From Phycisphaerales bacterium (GTDB lineage: Bacteria; Planctomycetota; Phycisphaerae; Phycisphaerales; UBA1924): 45,639 nucleotides of DNA. Under the pieces are notes generated by a model. That model ran no database searches, was not told the DNA's origin, and saw only the letters and a program-made list of their open reading frames with translations. Positions 25,263 through 34,309 of the stretch are shown here, piece after piece; the first letter of the stretch is position 1, and each line of letters begins with the position of its first letter. The position numbers were made by a program, and so were the translations under genes. The DNA lies in NCBI GenBank assembly GCA_020849105.1, contig JADLGW010000061.1, forward strand, positions 1 through 45,639. The letters are read 5' to 3'.

Positions 25263-26342
25263 CTACGGCAGCACCAGCATGGCATCGCCGTAGGAGTAGA
25301 ACCGGTACCCCCGCGCCACCGCCTCCGCGTACAGTCGCTTCAGTTGCTCCGCACCCCCGGGAAGCAGCGCCGCCACCATCGCCATCAGAGATGACCGCGG
25401 CAGGTGAAAGTTGGTCAGGAGCCCATCCGTCCACCGCCAGCGGTACCCCGGCGTGATGAGCAACCTCGTGGACACGCGCCCCGGGCAATCCGGAAGGGCC
25501 GCGTACGTTTCCACCGTCCTGGCGGCGGTGGTCCCCACGCAGGTCACGCGCGGCGCCGGCCTCCGCGGCCGCGACAGCCTCTCCCGCACCGCGGGCGACA
25601 TCGAGCACCACTCCGCGTGGATCGGGTGGTGGTCGACCATCTCGGCCTCCACCGGACGGAATGTGCCCACGCCGACATCGAGCGTTACGTCCGCACGCTC
25701 CACCCGCCGCGCCGCGAGGGTCGCGAGCAGCCCGGCCGTGAAGTGCAGCCCGGCCGTAGGGGCCGCGACGGATCCCGGCTCCCTCGCGTACACCGTCTGG
25801 TAGCGGTCCCGGTCCGAATCCATCTCCTCCGGCTGCCCCGCGCCCCTGCGGGCACGGCGGATGTACGGCGGCAGGGGCACACGGCCGATCCGCGCCAGCA
25901 GCGTTTGCGGCTCGTCATCCTCCACGCGGGCCAGCCACGCGCCGGCCTCGTCCGGCACGCGATCGATCAGCACCACGGTGCCCGCGGGCCCTCCCTTCGG
26001 CGCCGCGAAGGTCAGCCGGACGCCGGTGCGCGGGCGCTTGCCCTGCACCAGCAGCACCCACGTTCCCGGCTGCTCCCCGTCGCGCAGGTACAGCCCCTCC
26101 ACGCGCCCGCCGCTGTCGGCCCGCACTCCCACGAGCCGTGCCGGCACCACCCGCGTCGTGTTGAACACCAGCAGATCGTCCGGCGAGAGCAGCCCCGGAA
26201 GGTCCCGCACATGCAGGTGCTCGGCACGCGACGAGTTCGACCGGCTCACGACCATCAGCCTCGCGGCGTCCCGCGGTTCCGCCGGGCGCGTCGCGATCAG
26301 CGGGTCCGGCAGGTCGTAGTCGAGGTCTGCGGTGCGGAGCAC
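25263..26342 (-). CDS. queA: S-adenosylmethionine:tRNA ribosyltransferase-isomerase
   Basis: 359 residues from GTG 26342 (MLRTADLDYDLPDPLIATRP), the typical QueA N-terminus. Family motifs: LLVFNTTRVVPARLVG, AAPTAGLHFT, DVGVGTFRPV and the C-terminal LLTNFHLPRSSLMAMVAAL followed by FYSYGDAMLV. It transfers and isomerises the ribosyl part of SAM to the queuosine precursor preQ1 in tRNA. Length and termini are normal. It precedes a dockerin remnant and an inverted-repeat element. No riboswitch was seen. Confidence 0.96.
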   Translation of the reverse strand: MLRTADLDYDLPDPLIATRPAEPRDAARLMVVSRSNSSRAEHLHVRDLPGLLSPDDLLVFNTTRVVPARLVGVRADSGGRVEGLYLRDGEQPGTWVLLVQGKRPRTGVRLTFAAPKGGPAGTVVLIDRVPDEAGAWLARVEDDEPQTLLARIGRVPLPPYIRRARRGAGQPEEMDSDRDRYQTVYAREPGSVAAPTAGLHFTAGLLATLAARRVERADVTLDVGVGTFRPVEAEMVDHHPIHAEWCSMSPAVRERLSRPRRPAPRVTCVGTTAARTVETYAALPDCPGRVSTRLLITPGYRWRWTDGLLTNFHLPRSSLMAMVAALLPGGAEQLKRLYAEAVARGYRFYSYGDAMLVLP

Positions 26343-26455
26343 GGAAGAAGGCTAACCAGGAAGGGCCCCGGCGGGCGCGGAGGCCGCGGAGGGTCAGGCG
26401 TGGTCCGGATTCTGCCGCGGTCATCGCGGCCTCTCGGGCCCGCTCCTCACCGGTT

Positions 26456-27811
26456 TCAGTACGCCCGCTCGATCGTGGCGCCCGGGTAGAACATCGGCAG
26501 CAGGTCGCGCCACGTCCTGCCGCGTTTGGTCATCTCCTCCACGCACCACTGGCACATGCCCACGCCGTGACCGAACCCGCGCCCGCGGATCACCACGCTG
26601 GACCCTTCGAAGTCAAACTCCAGGTCGCCGCTGAGCACGAGCGACCTGCCCCGCTGCGGCGCGGCGAGCCCGCCCACCGACTGGTTGCACGCCAGCCGCA
26701 GCCCCTCGGCGCTCAGTTGCGCCCGCCTGCCGGCCGCGTCGCGCAGCGTGTACACCGTCGGCCGGCCGGTCTCGTTGCGCTGCGCCACCTCGGCCGCCAC
26801 CAGTTGGTCGAGCGCCGCGGCATCCGGCGCCGTGTTCAGCCGCCCCCACTCCCGGACCCGCGCCGACAGTTCTTCGACCGGCCGCTCCACCTGCCAGCGG
26901 TAGTAGTTCGCGGGCTGGCACGCGAAGTCCCGGTCGTGCGCCTGGAGCGGGGCCGCCAGGTTGTACTCAAAGCCGGGACCGGTGGGCCAGACCTCCGCCG
27001 CCCCGGCGAAGCGCCCGCCGCAGGTGCTGGAGTAGTACGCCCGCAGCAACTTCCCCCGGAACGTGAGCACGATGCCGCGGGTGTTCCGGACCCCTGCCAG
27101 CGCGTTGACGTGCCGTGTCGCCCCGCCGTACGCCTGGTCTCGCGTGTCGGAGCGCAGATCAAAGTCCTTGCCCCCAGCCAGCGCCAGTTCGCGCTGGTGC
27201 AGGGCATAGGTCCGGGCGGCGATCGCCTGGGTCTCGAACGCCTGGAGCGTCCAGTCCGGCAGCACCTCCGCCACCACCACGCCCGGCAGGTAGGTCTCGA
27301 TCGGCGCGTATTCCGTGATGTCGAGGACGAACCCGTCTTTCGGTGTGGGACGCGCCGAGACCACGAGCCGGCCCAGGTAGGGGTTGCCGTCGATCGTCAC
27401 GCTCGCCGGCTCGCCCTCGCCGCGGATGTCCACGATCTGCCGCGGCCCGAAGGAGTAGATGCCGCCGACGGCGTCCGTGACCTTGACGCCGCCGTCGGCG
27501 CCCGGCGCCGCGACCAGCGGCCCCGGCAGCGACCGGGTGGCACCGCCCACGGGCCCCACGCCGAGCCTCTTCTGCCCGCCGAGCCTGGCTTCGGTGATCC
27601 CCGAGCGCACGCGGATGCGGAGTTCCGGCTCGCCCACCGAGTGCTCGATCACCGGCAGGGCCGCGCCCTCCTCCGCCGTGAGGGTGGCCCCCCGCCCGCC
27701 CTGACAGGAGACGACCCCCACCGCGGCGAGCAGCATGACCAGGCACGCCGCGCTCGCGGAGCGCCACCCGGTGACGCGGGCAAGGAATGTGCGCGGCCCG
27801 TGCATGTTCAT
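26456..27811 (-). CDS. SpoIID/LytB-domain lipoprotein
   Basis: 451 residues from ATG 27811; ATG 27805 is two codons later. The N-terminus has a basic start, a hydrophobic segment (ACLVMLLAAVGV) and a lipobox VVSC, so it is probably a lipoprotein. The SpoIID domain has YLPGVVVAEVLPDW, FETQAIAARTYAL, DTRDQAYGG and YYSSTCGGRF, and the C-terminal GRGFGHGVGMCQWC that is a hallmark of the family. Known SpoIID is a lytic transglycosylase acting on denuded peptidoglycan during sporulation; LytB modifies amidases. This organism is not expected to sporulate, so cell-wall remodelling is inferred. Confidence 0.9.
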   Translation of the reverse strand: MNMHGPRTFLARVTGWRSASAACLVMLLAAVGVVSCQGGRGATLTAEEGAALPVIEHSVGEPELRIRVRSGITEARLGGQKRLGVGPVGGATRSLPGPLVAAPGADGGVKVTDAVGGIYSFGPRQIVDIRGEGEPASVTIDGNPYLGRLVVSARPTPKDGFVLDITEYAPIETYLPGVVVAEVLPDWTLQAFETQAIAARTYALHQRELALAGGKDFDLRSDTRDQAYGGATRHVNALAGVRNTRGIVLTFRGKLLRAYYSSTCGGRFAGAAEVWPTGPGFEYNLAAPLQAHDRDFACQPANYYRWQVERPVEELSARVREWGRLNTAPDAAALDQLVAAEVAQRNETGRPTVYTLRDAAGRRAQLSAEGLRLACNQSVGGLAAPQRGRSLVLSGDLEFDFEGSSVVIRGRGFGHGVGMCQWCVEEMTKRGRTWRDLLPMFYPGATIERAY

Positions 27812-27898
27812 CCCCGGTACGCCCCCGGGCTCCGGTCTGAGCGATCTTCGGTAGGATACGTCGCGGCCCGTTGCCCCGCCGCGACCCGGGAGGACTCG

Positions 27899-28297
27899 AT
27901 GCTCCGCCGTCTCGTTCTGGCTGCATTCATCGGCGTGGTTGCCGCGCTCGCGACAGGTTGCGGCTCTCGCCCGGGCCCGGTCGTCGAGCAGGCGGACGCG
28001 TACCGGGGGCCCTCGGTGTCGATCGACTCGACCGGTCCGCTCCATGTGATCATCCTGACCGCTCCGACCGCGGGGTGGGAGGTGTCGTTTGACCAGGCGC
28101 GCCAGGCACTGGGCGATACGGAGGTGTATGTGACGGCACGGAGCCCCAACCCGGCCTACATGTACGCCCAGAGCCAGGTCGCCCAGAGGGTGGGGACCAG
28201 CGTGGACTCGAAGAGGCCGGTGCGGGCCCTGGTCCGTGTCGTGCCCTACGGGCTGGCGGCGAAGGACTTCCCGTATCGCGTGGCGGCAAAGGAATAA
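27899..28297 (+). CDS. Small uncharacterised lipoprotein
   Basis: 132 residues from ATG 27899 with GGGAGG five bases upstream. Signal peptide with lipobox (LVLAAFIGVVAALATGC). The mature part has a beta-rich pattern (GPLHVIILTAPTAGWEVSFD, then TEVYVTARSPNPAYMYAQ) with no recognised family. It sits between the divergent SpoIID-like gene and dprA. It probably resides at the inner side of the outer membrane or on the inner membrane. Function unknown. Confidence 0.8.
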   Translation: MLRRLVLAAFIGVVAALATGCGSRPGPVVEQADAYRGPSVSIDSTGPLHVIILTAPTAGWEVSFDQARQALGDTEVYVTARSPNPAYMYAQSQVAQRVGTSVDSKRPVRALVRVVPYGLAAKDFPYRVAAKE

Positions 28298-28385
28298 GGC
28301 CGCGGGGGGCGATCCGGGTTGCGGGGCGTGGTGTCCCGCGGTTGCCTCCTTCCTTACTGACCGTGCCGTCAGCCCTTCAAGCCCG

Positions 28386-29552
28386 ATGTCGTACTCACCC
28401 CGCACCCGCGACCTGCTCCGCCTGACCCTGACGCCCGGTCTCGGGCCCATCCTCATCGCCCGCCTGCTGGAGGCGTTCGGATCCCCGGACCGCGTGCTCG
28501 GCCTGTCCGCGCGGGAGATGCAGCGGGTCAAGGGCATCGGAGACGCGAAGTCGGTTTCGTTCGTCCGCGGAATGAAGGAGAGTGAGGGCCTGGTCGCGCC
28601 TGAACTCGAACTGGCCGAGCGGCTCGGTATCACCCTGGTCGTGCTCGGTGATCCCGGATACCCGCCGCTGCTGGCTTCGCTGCCCGATGCCCCGCCGCTG
28701 CTGTACATCCGGGGCGTGATCAGGCATGGTGCGTCCGACAGGTACCCGGTGGCCCTGGTGGGCTCCAGGGACTGCACGGCCTACGGCATCGAGCAGGCGG
28801 AGAGGTTCGCGGGGGTACTGGCGCAGGCTGGGCTCACCATCGTCTCGGGAGGGGCCCGCGGGATCGACACGGCGGCCCATCGCGGAGCCCTGCGCTCCGG
28901 CGGCCGGACGATCGTCGCGGCCGGGTGCGGGCTGTCGGAGTGCTACCCGCCCGAGAACGCCCCCATGTACGAGTCCATCGTGAGCGGCGGAAGCGGGGCG
29001 CTGGTCTCCGAACTGCCCCTGCGCACACCGCCGGATGCCGACAACTTCCCGGCCCGAAACCGGATCATCAGCGGGCTGTCGCTGGGTGTCATCGTCATCG
29101 AGGCGGGTCGGAAGTCGGGCGCCCTCATCACCGCCGGGATCGCCGCGGAGGCGCACGGGCGGGAGGTCATGGCCGTGCCCGGCCGCGTGGACTCGCCCGC
29201 CAGCAGCGGGACGCTGGACCTGCTGAAGGCGGGTGGCGCAACTCTGGTCACTGAGCCCGGCGACGTGCTGGGTATTCTGGAAACGCCGGCCCGTCACGCG
29301 GCGGGCGGCACCTTTGCGGCTCGATATGGTGCCCCGGATCCACCCCCCCTGTTTGAGGGGGAGAGCGACGAGTCCCTGCCGCTCACACCGGCTCAGCGGT
29401 CCATCCTGGCCGAACTCGGCGATGCGCTGACGATCGACGAACTGGCCGCGAAAACAGGGCTGGAACCGTCATCGCTCCGATCCGAACTCACCGTGCTGGA
29501 GATCCAGCAGCGGGTCAAGCGTGAGGGACCGCGTCTGGTGCGCTGGCCGTAA
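28386..29552 (+). CDS. dprA: DNA processing protein DprA (Smf)
   Basis: 388 residues from ATG 28386 (MSYSPRTRDLLRLTL). It has an N-terminal helix-hairpin-helix-like part (GLGPILIARLLEAFG), then the Rossmann DprA core: ALVGSRDCTAYG, SGGARGIDTAAHRGAL, PARNRIISGLSLGVIVIEA and a C-terminal winged-helix (LTIDELAAKTGLEPSSL). It loads RecA on incoming single-stranded DNA in natural transformation. Other competence genes are not in the window. No ribosome binding site is obvious. Confidence 0.95.
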   Translation: MSYSPRTRDLLRLTLTPGLGPILIARLLEAFGSPDRVLGLSAREMQRVKGIGDAKSVSFVRGMKESEGLVAPELELAERLGITLVVLGDPGYPPLLASLPDAPPLLYIRGVIRHGASDRYPVALVGSRDCTAYGIEQAERFAGVLAQAGLTIVSGGARGIDTAAHRGALRSGGRTIVAAGCGLSECYPPENAPMYESIVSGGSGALVSELPLRTPPDADNFPARNRIISGLSLGVIVIEAGRKSGALITAGIAAEAHGREVMAVPGRVDSPASSGTLDLLKAGGATLVTEPGDVLGILETPARHAAGGTFAARYGAPDPPPLFEGESDESLPLTPAQRSILAELGDALTIDELAAKTGLEPSSLRSELTVLEIQQRVKREGPRLVRWP

Positions 29553-29605
29553 ATGACGCGAACTGTCTCGGACCGGCACCCCCCAACCCCAAATAAGTAT
29601 GTCTC

Positions 29606-29634
29606 TTGCCGTGTGGCCGCTGGTTGGCTATCAT
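29606..29634 (+). promoter_or_regulatory. Promoter with possible LexA operator, upstream of lexA
   Basis: TTGCCG (29,606-29,611), 17-base spacer, TATCAT (29,629-29,634). Just downstream, CGAACAAACTTC (about 29,639-29,650) resembles half of a Gram-positive-type SOS box (CGAAC-N4-GTTCG), but its right half is poor. It could drive lexA, about 450 bases on, or the small frame at 29,834. Confidence 0.35.
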
Positions 29635-29833
29635 GGACCGAACAAACTTCACGGAAATGTGGGGTGGCTTGGTGTGGACGGACGATCAATCGGCGGTTGG
29701 GATGGTGGGGCCGGGCGACTATCGCCCGGCGGCCGGGGACCGGCCATGAACGGAATCAGGCGGAGTCCCTGGACGCGGAATCAGGCGGTGGCCGCCTGTT
29801 TCGCGGCGGCTTGCAACGGCGAGGGACCGCACC

Positions 29834-30295
29834 ATGGATGCACTGCTGCGGCTGGGCCCGGGCGGAGACTATGTCACGGAATACATGCCCGACGGCACTT
29901 GGCGCTGGCCGGGGGCCGGGGCAGCCTCGGTGCTGTCGGGGGCGGCCGCCGCACTGGCGCGCCGCGTCGAGGTCCTGCTGGCTCTGGACCGGCTGATGGC
30001 CGCCCAGTCGGTGCCGCCGGTCGGGGTGGGGCACGAATCACGGAGGACGGGAGACCGGGTGTCAATGGCCCCGCGGGGCCGGGAGATCGCGCATGAACCT
30101 TACGCCGAAGCAACTCAAGATCCTGCAACTCATCCGCGACTGGCGGGTGCGTCGCGGCTATTCCCCGACCATGCAGGAACTCGCCGACGAAATCGGCGTC
30201 AGCAAGGTCACGGTGTTCGAGCACGTCGAGGCCCTCATCAAGAAGGGCGCCCTCGTGCGCGAGCCCAACAAGGCACGCTCTTTGTCGATCGCTGA
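29834..30295 (+). CDS. Doubtful small hypothetical frame before lexA
   Basis: 153 codons from ATG 29834, with GAGGGA seven bases upstream. The first 65 codons (MDALLRLGPGGDYVTEYMPD start) have normal codon use with G/C at third positions and contain a helical stretch. The last two thirds overlap lexA in another frame and look like noise. If real, the gene is short or ends inside lexA; no family recognised. The rest of the 540-base gap between dprA and lexA holds only the promoter candidate above. Confidence 0.25.
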   Translation: MDALLRLGPGGDYVTEYMPDGTWRWPGAGAASVLSGAAAALARRVEVLLALDRLMAAQSVPPVGVGHESRRTGDRVSMAPRGREIAHEPYAEATQDPATHPRLAGASRLFPDHAGTRRRNRRQQGHGVRARRGPHQEGRPRARAQQGTLFVDR

Positions 30296-30707
30296 CGGCA
30301 TCGCCGTGCCGGACGAATCCCGGCCCATGCGCTTCCCGCTCGTCGGCAAGATCGCGGCCGGCTACCCGATCGAGAAGGTGGCCGACCAGGATGAGATCGA
30401 CCTGGGCGAGTTGCTCGGGGCCCGCACCGGCCGCCAGGATTCCACCTTCGCCCTGCGGGTCGAGGGGGAGTCCATGCGCGATGAGGGAATCCTGCCCGGG
30501 GACTATGTGCTGGTGGAACGGACGGAGACGGCCCGCAACGGCGACCGCGTGGTGGCCCTGCTTCCGGATGGGCAGACCACGCTCAAGACCTTCTTCAAGG
30601 AGGACGACCACATCCGCCTCCAGCCCGCCAACCCCAGTTTCGAGCCCATCAAGGTCAAGTTCTGCCAGGTCCAGGGGATCGTCAAGGGCGTGGTGAGGAA
30701 GTACTGA
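30093..30707 (+). CDS. lexA: SOS repressor LexA
   Basis: 204 residues from ATG 30093 (MNLTPKQLKILQLIRDW). The winged-helix DNA-binding domain has GYSPTMQELADEIGVSK and VTVFEHVEALIKKG. The protease domain has the Ala89-Gly90 cleavage site (KIAAGYP), Ser127 in VEGESMRDEG and Lys165 in TTLKTFF. It represses DNA-damage genes until RecA-stimulated self-cleavage. The recognition helix differs from the E. coli type, so the operator sequence in this lineage is not predictable. It follows dprA on the same strand. Confidence 0.96.
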   Translation: MNLTPKQLKILQLIRDWRVRRGYSPTMQELADEIGVSKVTVFEHVEALIKKGALVREPNKARSLSIADGIAVPDESRPMRFPLVGKIAAGYPIEKVADQDEIDLGELLGARTGRQDSTFALRVEGESMRDEGILPGDYVLVERTETARNGDRVVALLPDGQTTLKTFFKEDDHIRLQPANPSFEPIKVKFCQVQGIVKGVVRKY

Positions 30708-30714
30708 TCCAGGC

Positions 30715-30756
30715 ACGACCGCCCGGAGCGCCGCCCGGGTCGTCGCGCTTTTCCTC
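30715..30756 (+). terminator. Weak terminator candidate after lexA
   Basis: ACGACC pairs with GGTCGT around a GC-rich interior, and CTTTTCC follows. The stem is imperfect, so the call is tentative. Confidence 0.3.
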
Positions 30757-30896
30757 CATTGGGCACGACCAGCGACGGGGCCGCCGCGCCGGCACGGCGT
30801 GCGGGTTCACGACCCCGGCCAAGATGAAGCGTAATTCAGGCGCGATTGCGGGATAGAGTCGCTGTGCCGGCGCTCTGCCGGCGAGGAGGACGAACC

Positions 30897-31331
30897 ATGC
30901 CAGCAAGAACGGCGACGGCGGAATGGAAGGGCGGCCTGATGACGGGCGCCGGGCGGGTGAAGGTGCAGAGCGGCGCCGTGGACGCGCCGTACGACTTCCG
31001 CGGACGGACGGCCGACGGGCAGGGGGGGCAGGGGACGAACCCCGAGGAACTGGTCGGCGCGGCGCACGCCGGGTGCTTCACGATGCAACTGTCGGCGCTG
31101 CTGGAGAAGGCGGGGTTCACCGCGACGATGCTGCGAACCACCGCCAGGGTCTACTTCGAGAAGTCGGGAGAGGGGTTCGCCATCCCGAGAATCGAGCTGG
31201 AGACCGAGGGCAGCGTCCCGGGTATCGATGCCGGCGCCTTCCAGAAGCAGGCGGACACGGCCAAGGCGATCTGCCCCGTCTCCAAGGCCCTGACGGGGAC
31301 GCAGGTCTCGCTCAGGGCGCGGCTGGTGTAA
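30897..31331 (+). CDS. OsmC-family peroxiredoxin
   Basis: 144 residues from ATG 30897 with GAGGAGG nine bases upstream; the open frame to 30846 is not used. It has the OsmC fold with the two reactive Cys in AAHAGCFTMQLS and AICPVSKAL, and a conserved NPEELVGAAHAG. Known members reduce organic hydroperoxides and protect against oxidative and osmotic stress. It follows lexA on the same strand after 189 bases. Length is typical. Confidence 0.92.
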   Translation: MPARTATAEWKGGLMTGAGRVKVQSGAVDAPYDFRGRTADGQGGQGTNPEELVGAAHAGCFTMQLSALLEKAGFTATMLRTTARVYFEKSGEGFAIPRIELETEGSVPGIDAGAFQKQADTAKAICPVSKALTGTQVSLRARLV

Positions 31332-31404
31332 TCGGCGCCACGCCCCCGTACCGGGTTCGGCCGGCCTTCCTTGAGGTTGGGGGGCAGCGGCATGCCGTGG
31401 CCCG

Positions 31405-33345
31405 CTACGGGAGGCGCACCGTGCTCAGCGAGGTGCGGTGATTGAGCGTCGGTATGCCGTCCATCTGCCAGATTTCTCCGCCCTCGCCGGAGACGAACAG
31501 CCTCGACCCGCTGCGCACGAGGCGCAGGGGCGCCGAGAACTGCCCGCCGATGTTCCAGGTCTGCCAGGTGGCGCCGTTGCTAAGCGAGCGCCGGATGAAG
31601 GCGCCGCCGCCCCCGGACCGCGCACCGCAGACCCAGAGTTCGTTGCCGTAGGCCAGCACGCCCAGGTTGTGGGTGTTGACCACGAGCGACCCGATCTGCG
31701 TCCACGTCGCGCCGCCGTCGAGCGTGCGGACCAGGTACCCGTCGTAGCCGCTGATGAAACCGCGGCCCGCGTCGGAGAACGACATGTCGGAGATGGACGG
31801 CGCGGAGCCGGAGTTGTAGGGGATCTGGCTCGTCACGAAGGACGCGCCCCCGTTGGTGGAGCGCCACTGCATCCGTCCGCCGCTCTGTATCCAGACGCGC
31901 TGGCCGCGGACCTCGATCGCCACGCCCGGGAAGTTGCCGTTGGGGACGACCTCCCAGGAGAGCCCGCCGTTTGAGGTGCGGAAGGTCTCCCGGCGCGTCT
32001 GACCCGGGCCGGGATAGTCCCAGCCGGTCATCCACCCATTGAGGCGGTCGGTGAACTGCACGTCGTTGGCGTAGAAGTCGGCACTCACAGCGCCGACGAG
32101 GTTCTGCCAGGTCGCCCCGCCGTCGGAGGAGCGGGCCAGCGCCCCCCAGTGCCCGGCGGCGTACACGAAGTCCGCGCCGATGGTGCTGAGCGCGGAGTAG
32201 TTGGTATCGCGCCCGAACGAGGGCGGGTCGATCAGGAAGAGGTCCCACACGCCGCCGGGAATCATGGTCTGGGCGTATCCGTGGAAACCCGCCGTTACGA
32301 CCTTGCTGCCCCCCAGCACTCCGAGCGCGTAGGCGCTGAAGTTGGCCCCGCGGCTCGCGCGGCGCCACGTCAGGCCGCCGTCGAGTGTCTGGAGGACCAG
32401 CGCCGGGCCGCCCGCCACACTCCCGATGAGCGGGCCGGAGAACCGCACCGACCAGTCGCTGGGGAGGTCGCCCTCGCCGATCCAGACCTGCACCCAGGTG
32501 GACCCGTCGTCGGTGCTGCGCCAGATGTCCCCCCTGCCCGAGACGCCGACGATCGTCGCCGCGCTGACCCTGTCCATGTCCACGATCCCCGTGGGGATCA
32601 CCGCCCCTGTGGGGAACCATGTGTTCCCCGCGTCCTCGGAGCGGTAGATGCCGCCGGTGGTGGCGGCGACGGCGGCGGTCGGAGAGAGCACGATCACGTC
32701 ATCGGTGCCGATGTCGAGCGTGAGCGTCCAGGTTGCGCCGGCATCGGCGGTCTTGAACACCCCGCTCTCGAAGGAAGGCCGCCCGCCTGAGGCCAGGCCC
32801 GTGGCGGCGTCGAAGAAGTCCATGCCGGTCATGGAGGGGCACTCGGGATAGCCCGATCGCAGTTGCCAGGTCGCGCCGGCGTCGGTCGTGCGCACAATCG
32901 CGCCGTTTGACCCGATGAACCCGGTGGTCGCGCCGAGGTACTTCTGGTGGTACCAGGAGCCGCCCAGCGGAAAGTTGGCGACAGGCGACCATGACTGGCC
33001 ACCGTTGACCGTCCGGAAGATGTCGATGCTCCCCGTTGCCGAGTTGCCCGTGACAAGCCCGACGTTGGCGTCCAGGAACGTGACGTTGTAGAGCGGGGCG
33101 TCCTGGAACCCGGGCAGAGGGATCGAGGTCCATGTCGCCCCGCCGTCCTGCGTGCGGGCCAGCATCTTGCGCCCGCCGCACGCGAACCCGTGGTCGGCGT
33201 CGAAGAACCACGACCCGCCGGTTCCGAATCGAGACGGCACCGGCGCGATCTGGGTTACGGTCTGAGCGGATGACAAGCCCGTACACAGCGCAAGCGCGGC
33301 GACGGAGAGCACCGTTGCCGGGCCGTGACTGGAAATGGCGTGCAT
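31405..33345 (-). CDS. Secreted Ycf48/BNR-like beta-propeller protein
   Basis: 646 residues. ATG 33345 has GGAG six bases upstream and gives a signal peptide (VLSVAALALCTGLSSAQ); the open frame to 33606 includes a palindromic repeat and is not used. More than ten Asp-box repeats, e.g. RTQDGGATWTSI, RTTDAGATWQL, RSTDDGSTWVQV, RSSDGGATWQNL, as in photosystem-assembly Ycf48 and sortilin/VPS10 propellers. Unlike its relatives here it has no dockerin tail: it ends with a last blade and TVRLP. No enzymatic residues of a sialidase are evident. Role unknown, probably binding at the cell surface. Confidence 0.85.
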   Translation of the reverse strand: MHAISSHGPATVLSVAALALCTGLSSAQTVTQIAPVPSRFGTGGSWFFDADHGFACGGRKMLARTQDGGATWTSIPLPGFQDAPLYNVTFLDANVGLVTGNSATGSIDIFRTVNGGQSWSPVANFPLGGSWYHQKYLGATTGFIGSNGAIVRTTDAGATWQLRSGYPECPSMTGMDFFDAATGLASGGRPSFESGVFKTADAGATWTLTLDIGTDDVIVLSPTAAVAATTGGIYRSEDAGNTWFPTGAVIPTGIVDMDRVSAATIVGVSGRGDIWRSTDDGSTWVQVWIGEGDLPSDWSVRFSGPLIGSVAGGPALVLQTLDGGLTWRRASRGANFSAYALGVLGGSKVVTAGFHGYAQTMIPGGVWDLFLIDPPSFGRDTNYSALSTIGADFVYAAGHWGALARSSDGGATWQNLVGAVSADFYANDVQFTDRLNGWMTGWDYPGPGQTRRETFRTSNGGLSWEVVPNGNFPGVAIEVRGQRVWIQSGGRMQWRSTNGGASFVTSQIPYNSGSAPSISDMSFSDAGRGFISGYDGYLVRTLDGGATWTQIGSLVVNTHNLGVLAYGNELWVCGARSGGGGAFIRRSLSNGATWQTWNIGGQFSAPLRLVRSGSRLFVSGEGGEIWQMDGIPTLNHRTSLSTVRLP

Positions 33346-33660
33346 GATGGGCTCCATGGCTGCGTTCGCGAACGGTGCGAGACGGCTTTGGTAACGGGCA
33401 ATCGCGTGCCGCCGAGGTCCATGCGGCAATGACCGTCGAAGCATGTCAACTCGCAACGATACCCATGCAAAGCCCGGCGGTGGCGGCCCGGCGCCCCCGG
33501 GAAAGGGGCATTGCCCGTGGGTGATTCGTTCGGGACACGGCCAAGCCCAAATCGGCTTGCCCATGTCACCGTGGTGCCCCGCGCACCCGCCGGATGATCG
33601 CGGCACCCCCGCGGCTTCAACAACGAGGGTGCGCGCGTTGACTGGTCCTCTTCGAGTTCC
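33346..33660. other. Intergenic spacer with REP-like elements
   Basis: 315 bases between two minus-strand genes. It holds a degenerate copy of REP family 2 (33,509-33,572) and one half-hairpin of family 1 (CCGGATGATCGCGGCAC at 33,590-33,606). No coding evidence was found. Confidence 0.6.
33509..33572. repeat. REP family 2, copy 1 (degenerate)
   Basis: Contains GGCCAAGCC, loop CAAAT, CGGCTTGCCC and a degraded left hairpin. It matches copies 2 and 3 at 34,185 and 34,778 in the right half. Confidence 0.55.
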
Positions 33661-34095
33661 TTAGCGGCCTGCCAGGCGGAAGTTGTTCTCGTAGGCCGTG
33701 AGGATGGTGGGGATTTCGTCCTGGCGCCAGTAGCGTTCGTGGACGGTTTTGGAGGTGGGCTTGTCTCGCCGGGACTTGGCGTCGGCCACGCCGCGGGGGA
33801 CAATGAAGAACCTCCGCTCCAGGATTCCCGCGCCGGGCAGGAGGACGATGGCGAGCCAGTCGAACTCGTCGTGGGCGTTGTAGGTCACGAACGTGTCGCC
33901 GCCTCTCTTGAAGGTCCGGGACTTCACCGAGATGCGCAGCGGTGGGCCGCCGCCCGTGGGCTGCGCGATCACGTCATAGGCGGGCCAGTTGTCCGGCATC
34001 TTGAGCGCTGGCACGCCGGCGAGCGTGAGCTCCGCTGCGACGAGCATCTCACACGCATCGCCCATCTGCTTCGACGTGTACGGCCTGTTGCTCAT
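33661..34095 (-). CDS. Uncharacterised PD-(D/E)XK-like protein
   Basis: 144 residues from ATG 34095 (MSNRPYTSKQMGDACEMLVA). The core looks like restriction-endonuclease-like nucleases: an N-terminal helix with E16 and E22 (GDACEMLVAAELTLAG), AYDVIAQP with D41, and LRISVKSRTF with K58 in an x-V-K motif. A second beta region (FDWLAIVLLPGAGI) follows. Small stand-alone proteins of this type occur as accessory or restriction-related genes. The open frame to 34479 continues through REP repeats and is not part of the gene. Nuclease function is an inference from the motif. Confidence 0.7.
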   Translation of the reverse strand: MSNRPYTSKQMGDACEMLVAAELTLAGVPALKMPDNWPAYDVIAQPTGGGPPLRISVKSRTFKRGGDTFVTYNAHDEFDWLAIVLLPGAGILERRFFIVPRGVADAKSRRDKPTSKTVHERYWRQDEIPTILTAYENNFRLAGR

Positions 34096-34117
34096 GGCGT
34101 GAGCGTACCCTCCCCAG

Positions 34118-34170
34118 ACACGATCATCGCGTGCCACGACCATCCGGGGTTCTGGCCGGATGATCGTGCT
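34118..34170. repeat. REP family 1, degenerate unit
   Basis: Contains CACGACCATCCGG, loop GGTTCTGG and CCGGATGATCGTG, plus an upstream CGATCATCGC half. It differs from the perfect type A units at 35,351 and 36,003 by a few bases. Confidence 0.65.
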
Positions 34171-34184
34171 TCCCTTCCCATCCT

Positions 34185-34258
34185 GGGTGGCATGGGCAAC
34201 GCTTCGCTGCCCGTGCCTCACACGGGTAAGCCCAAAGCGGCTTACCCATGCCACCCGG
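34185..34258. repeat. REP family 2, copy 2 (paired palindrome)
   Basis: GGGTGGCATGGG at the left and its exact complement CCCATGCCACCC at the right enclose two hairpins (GGGCAACGC...GCTGCCC and GGGTAAGCC-CAAAG-CGGCTTACCC). This is the REPIN layout of two inverted REPs. Confidence 0.75.
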
Positions 34259-34309
34259 GCCTGTCCCGGCCATCCGCGAGGTTCGCATCGGGCGCGGTAG
34301 AGTGGGACG

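Noticed and set aside
26456..28777. 773-codon form of the SpoIID-like gene
   Set aside because: The extra N-terminal 322 codons are antisense to the small lipoprotein and dprA. The lipobox start at 27,811 is far better.
29599..30096. 165-codon frame between dprA and lexA
   Set aside because: Gly/Arg-rich low-complexity translation in a different frame from the better candidate at 29,834, and it spans the promoter.
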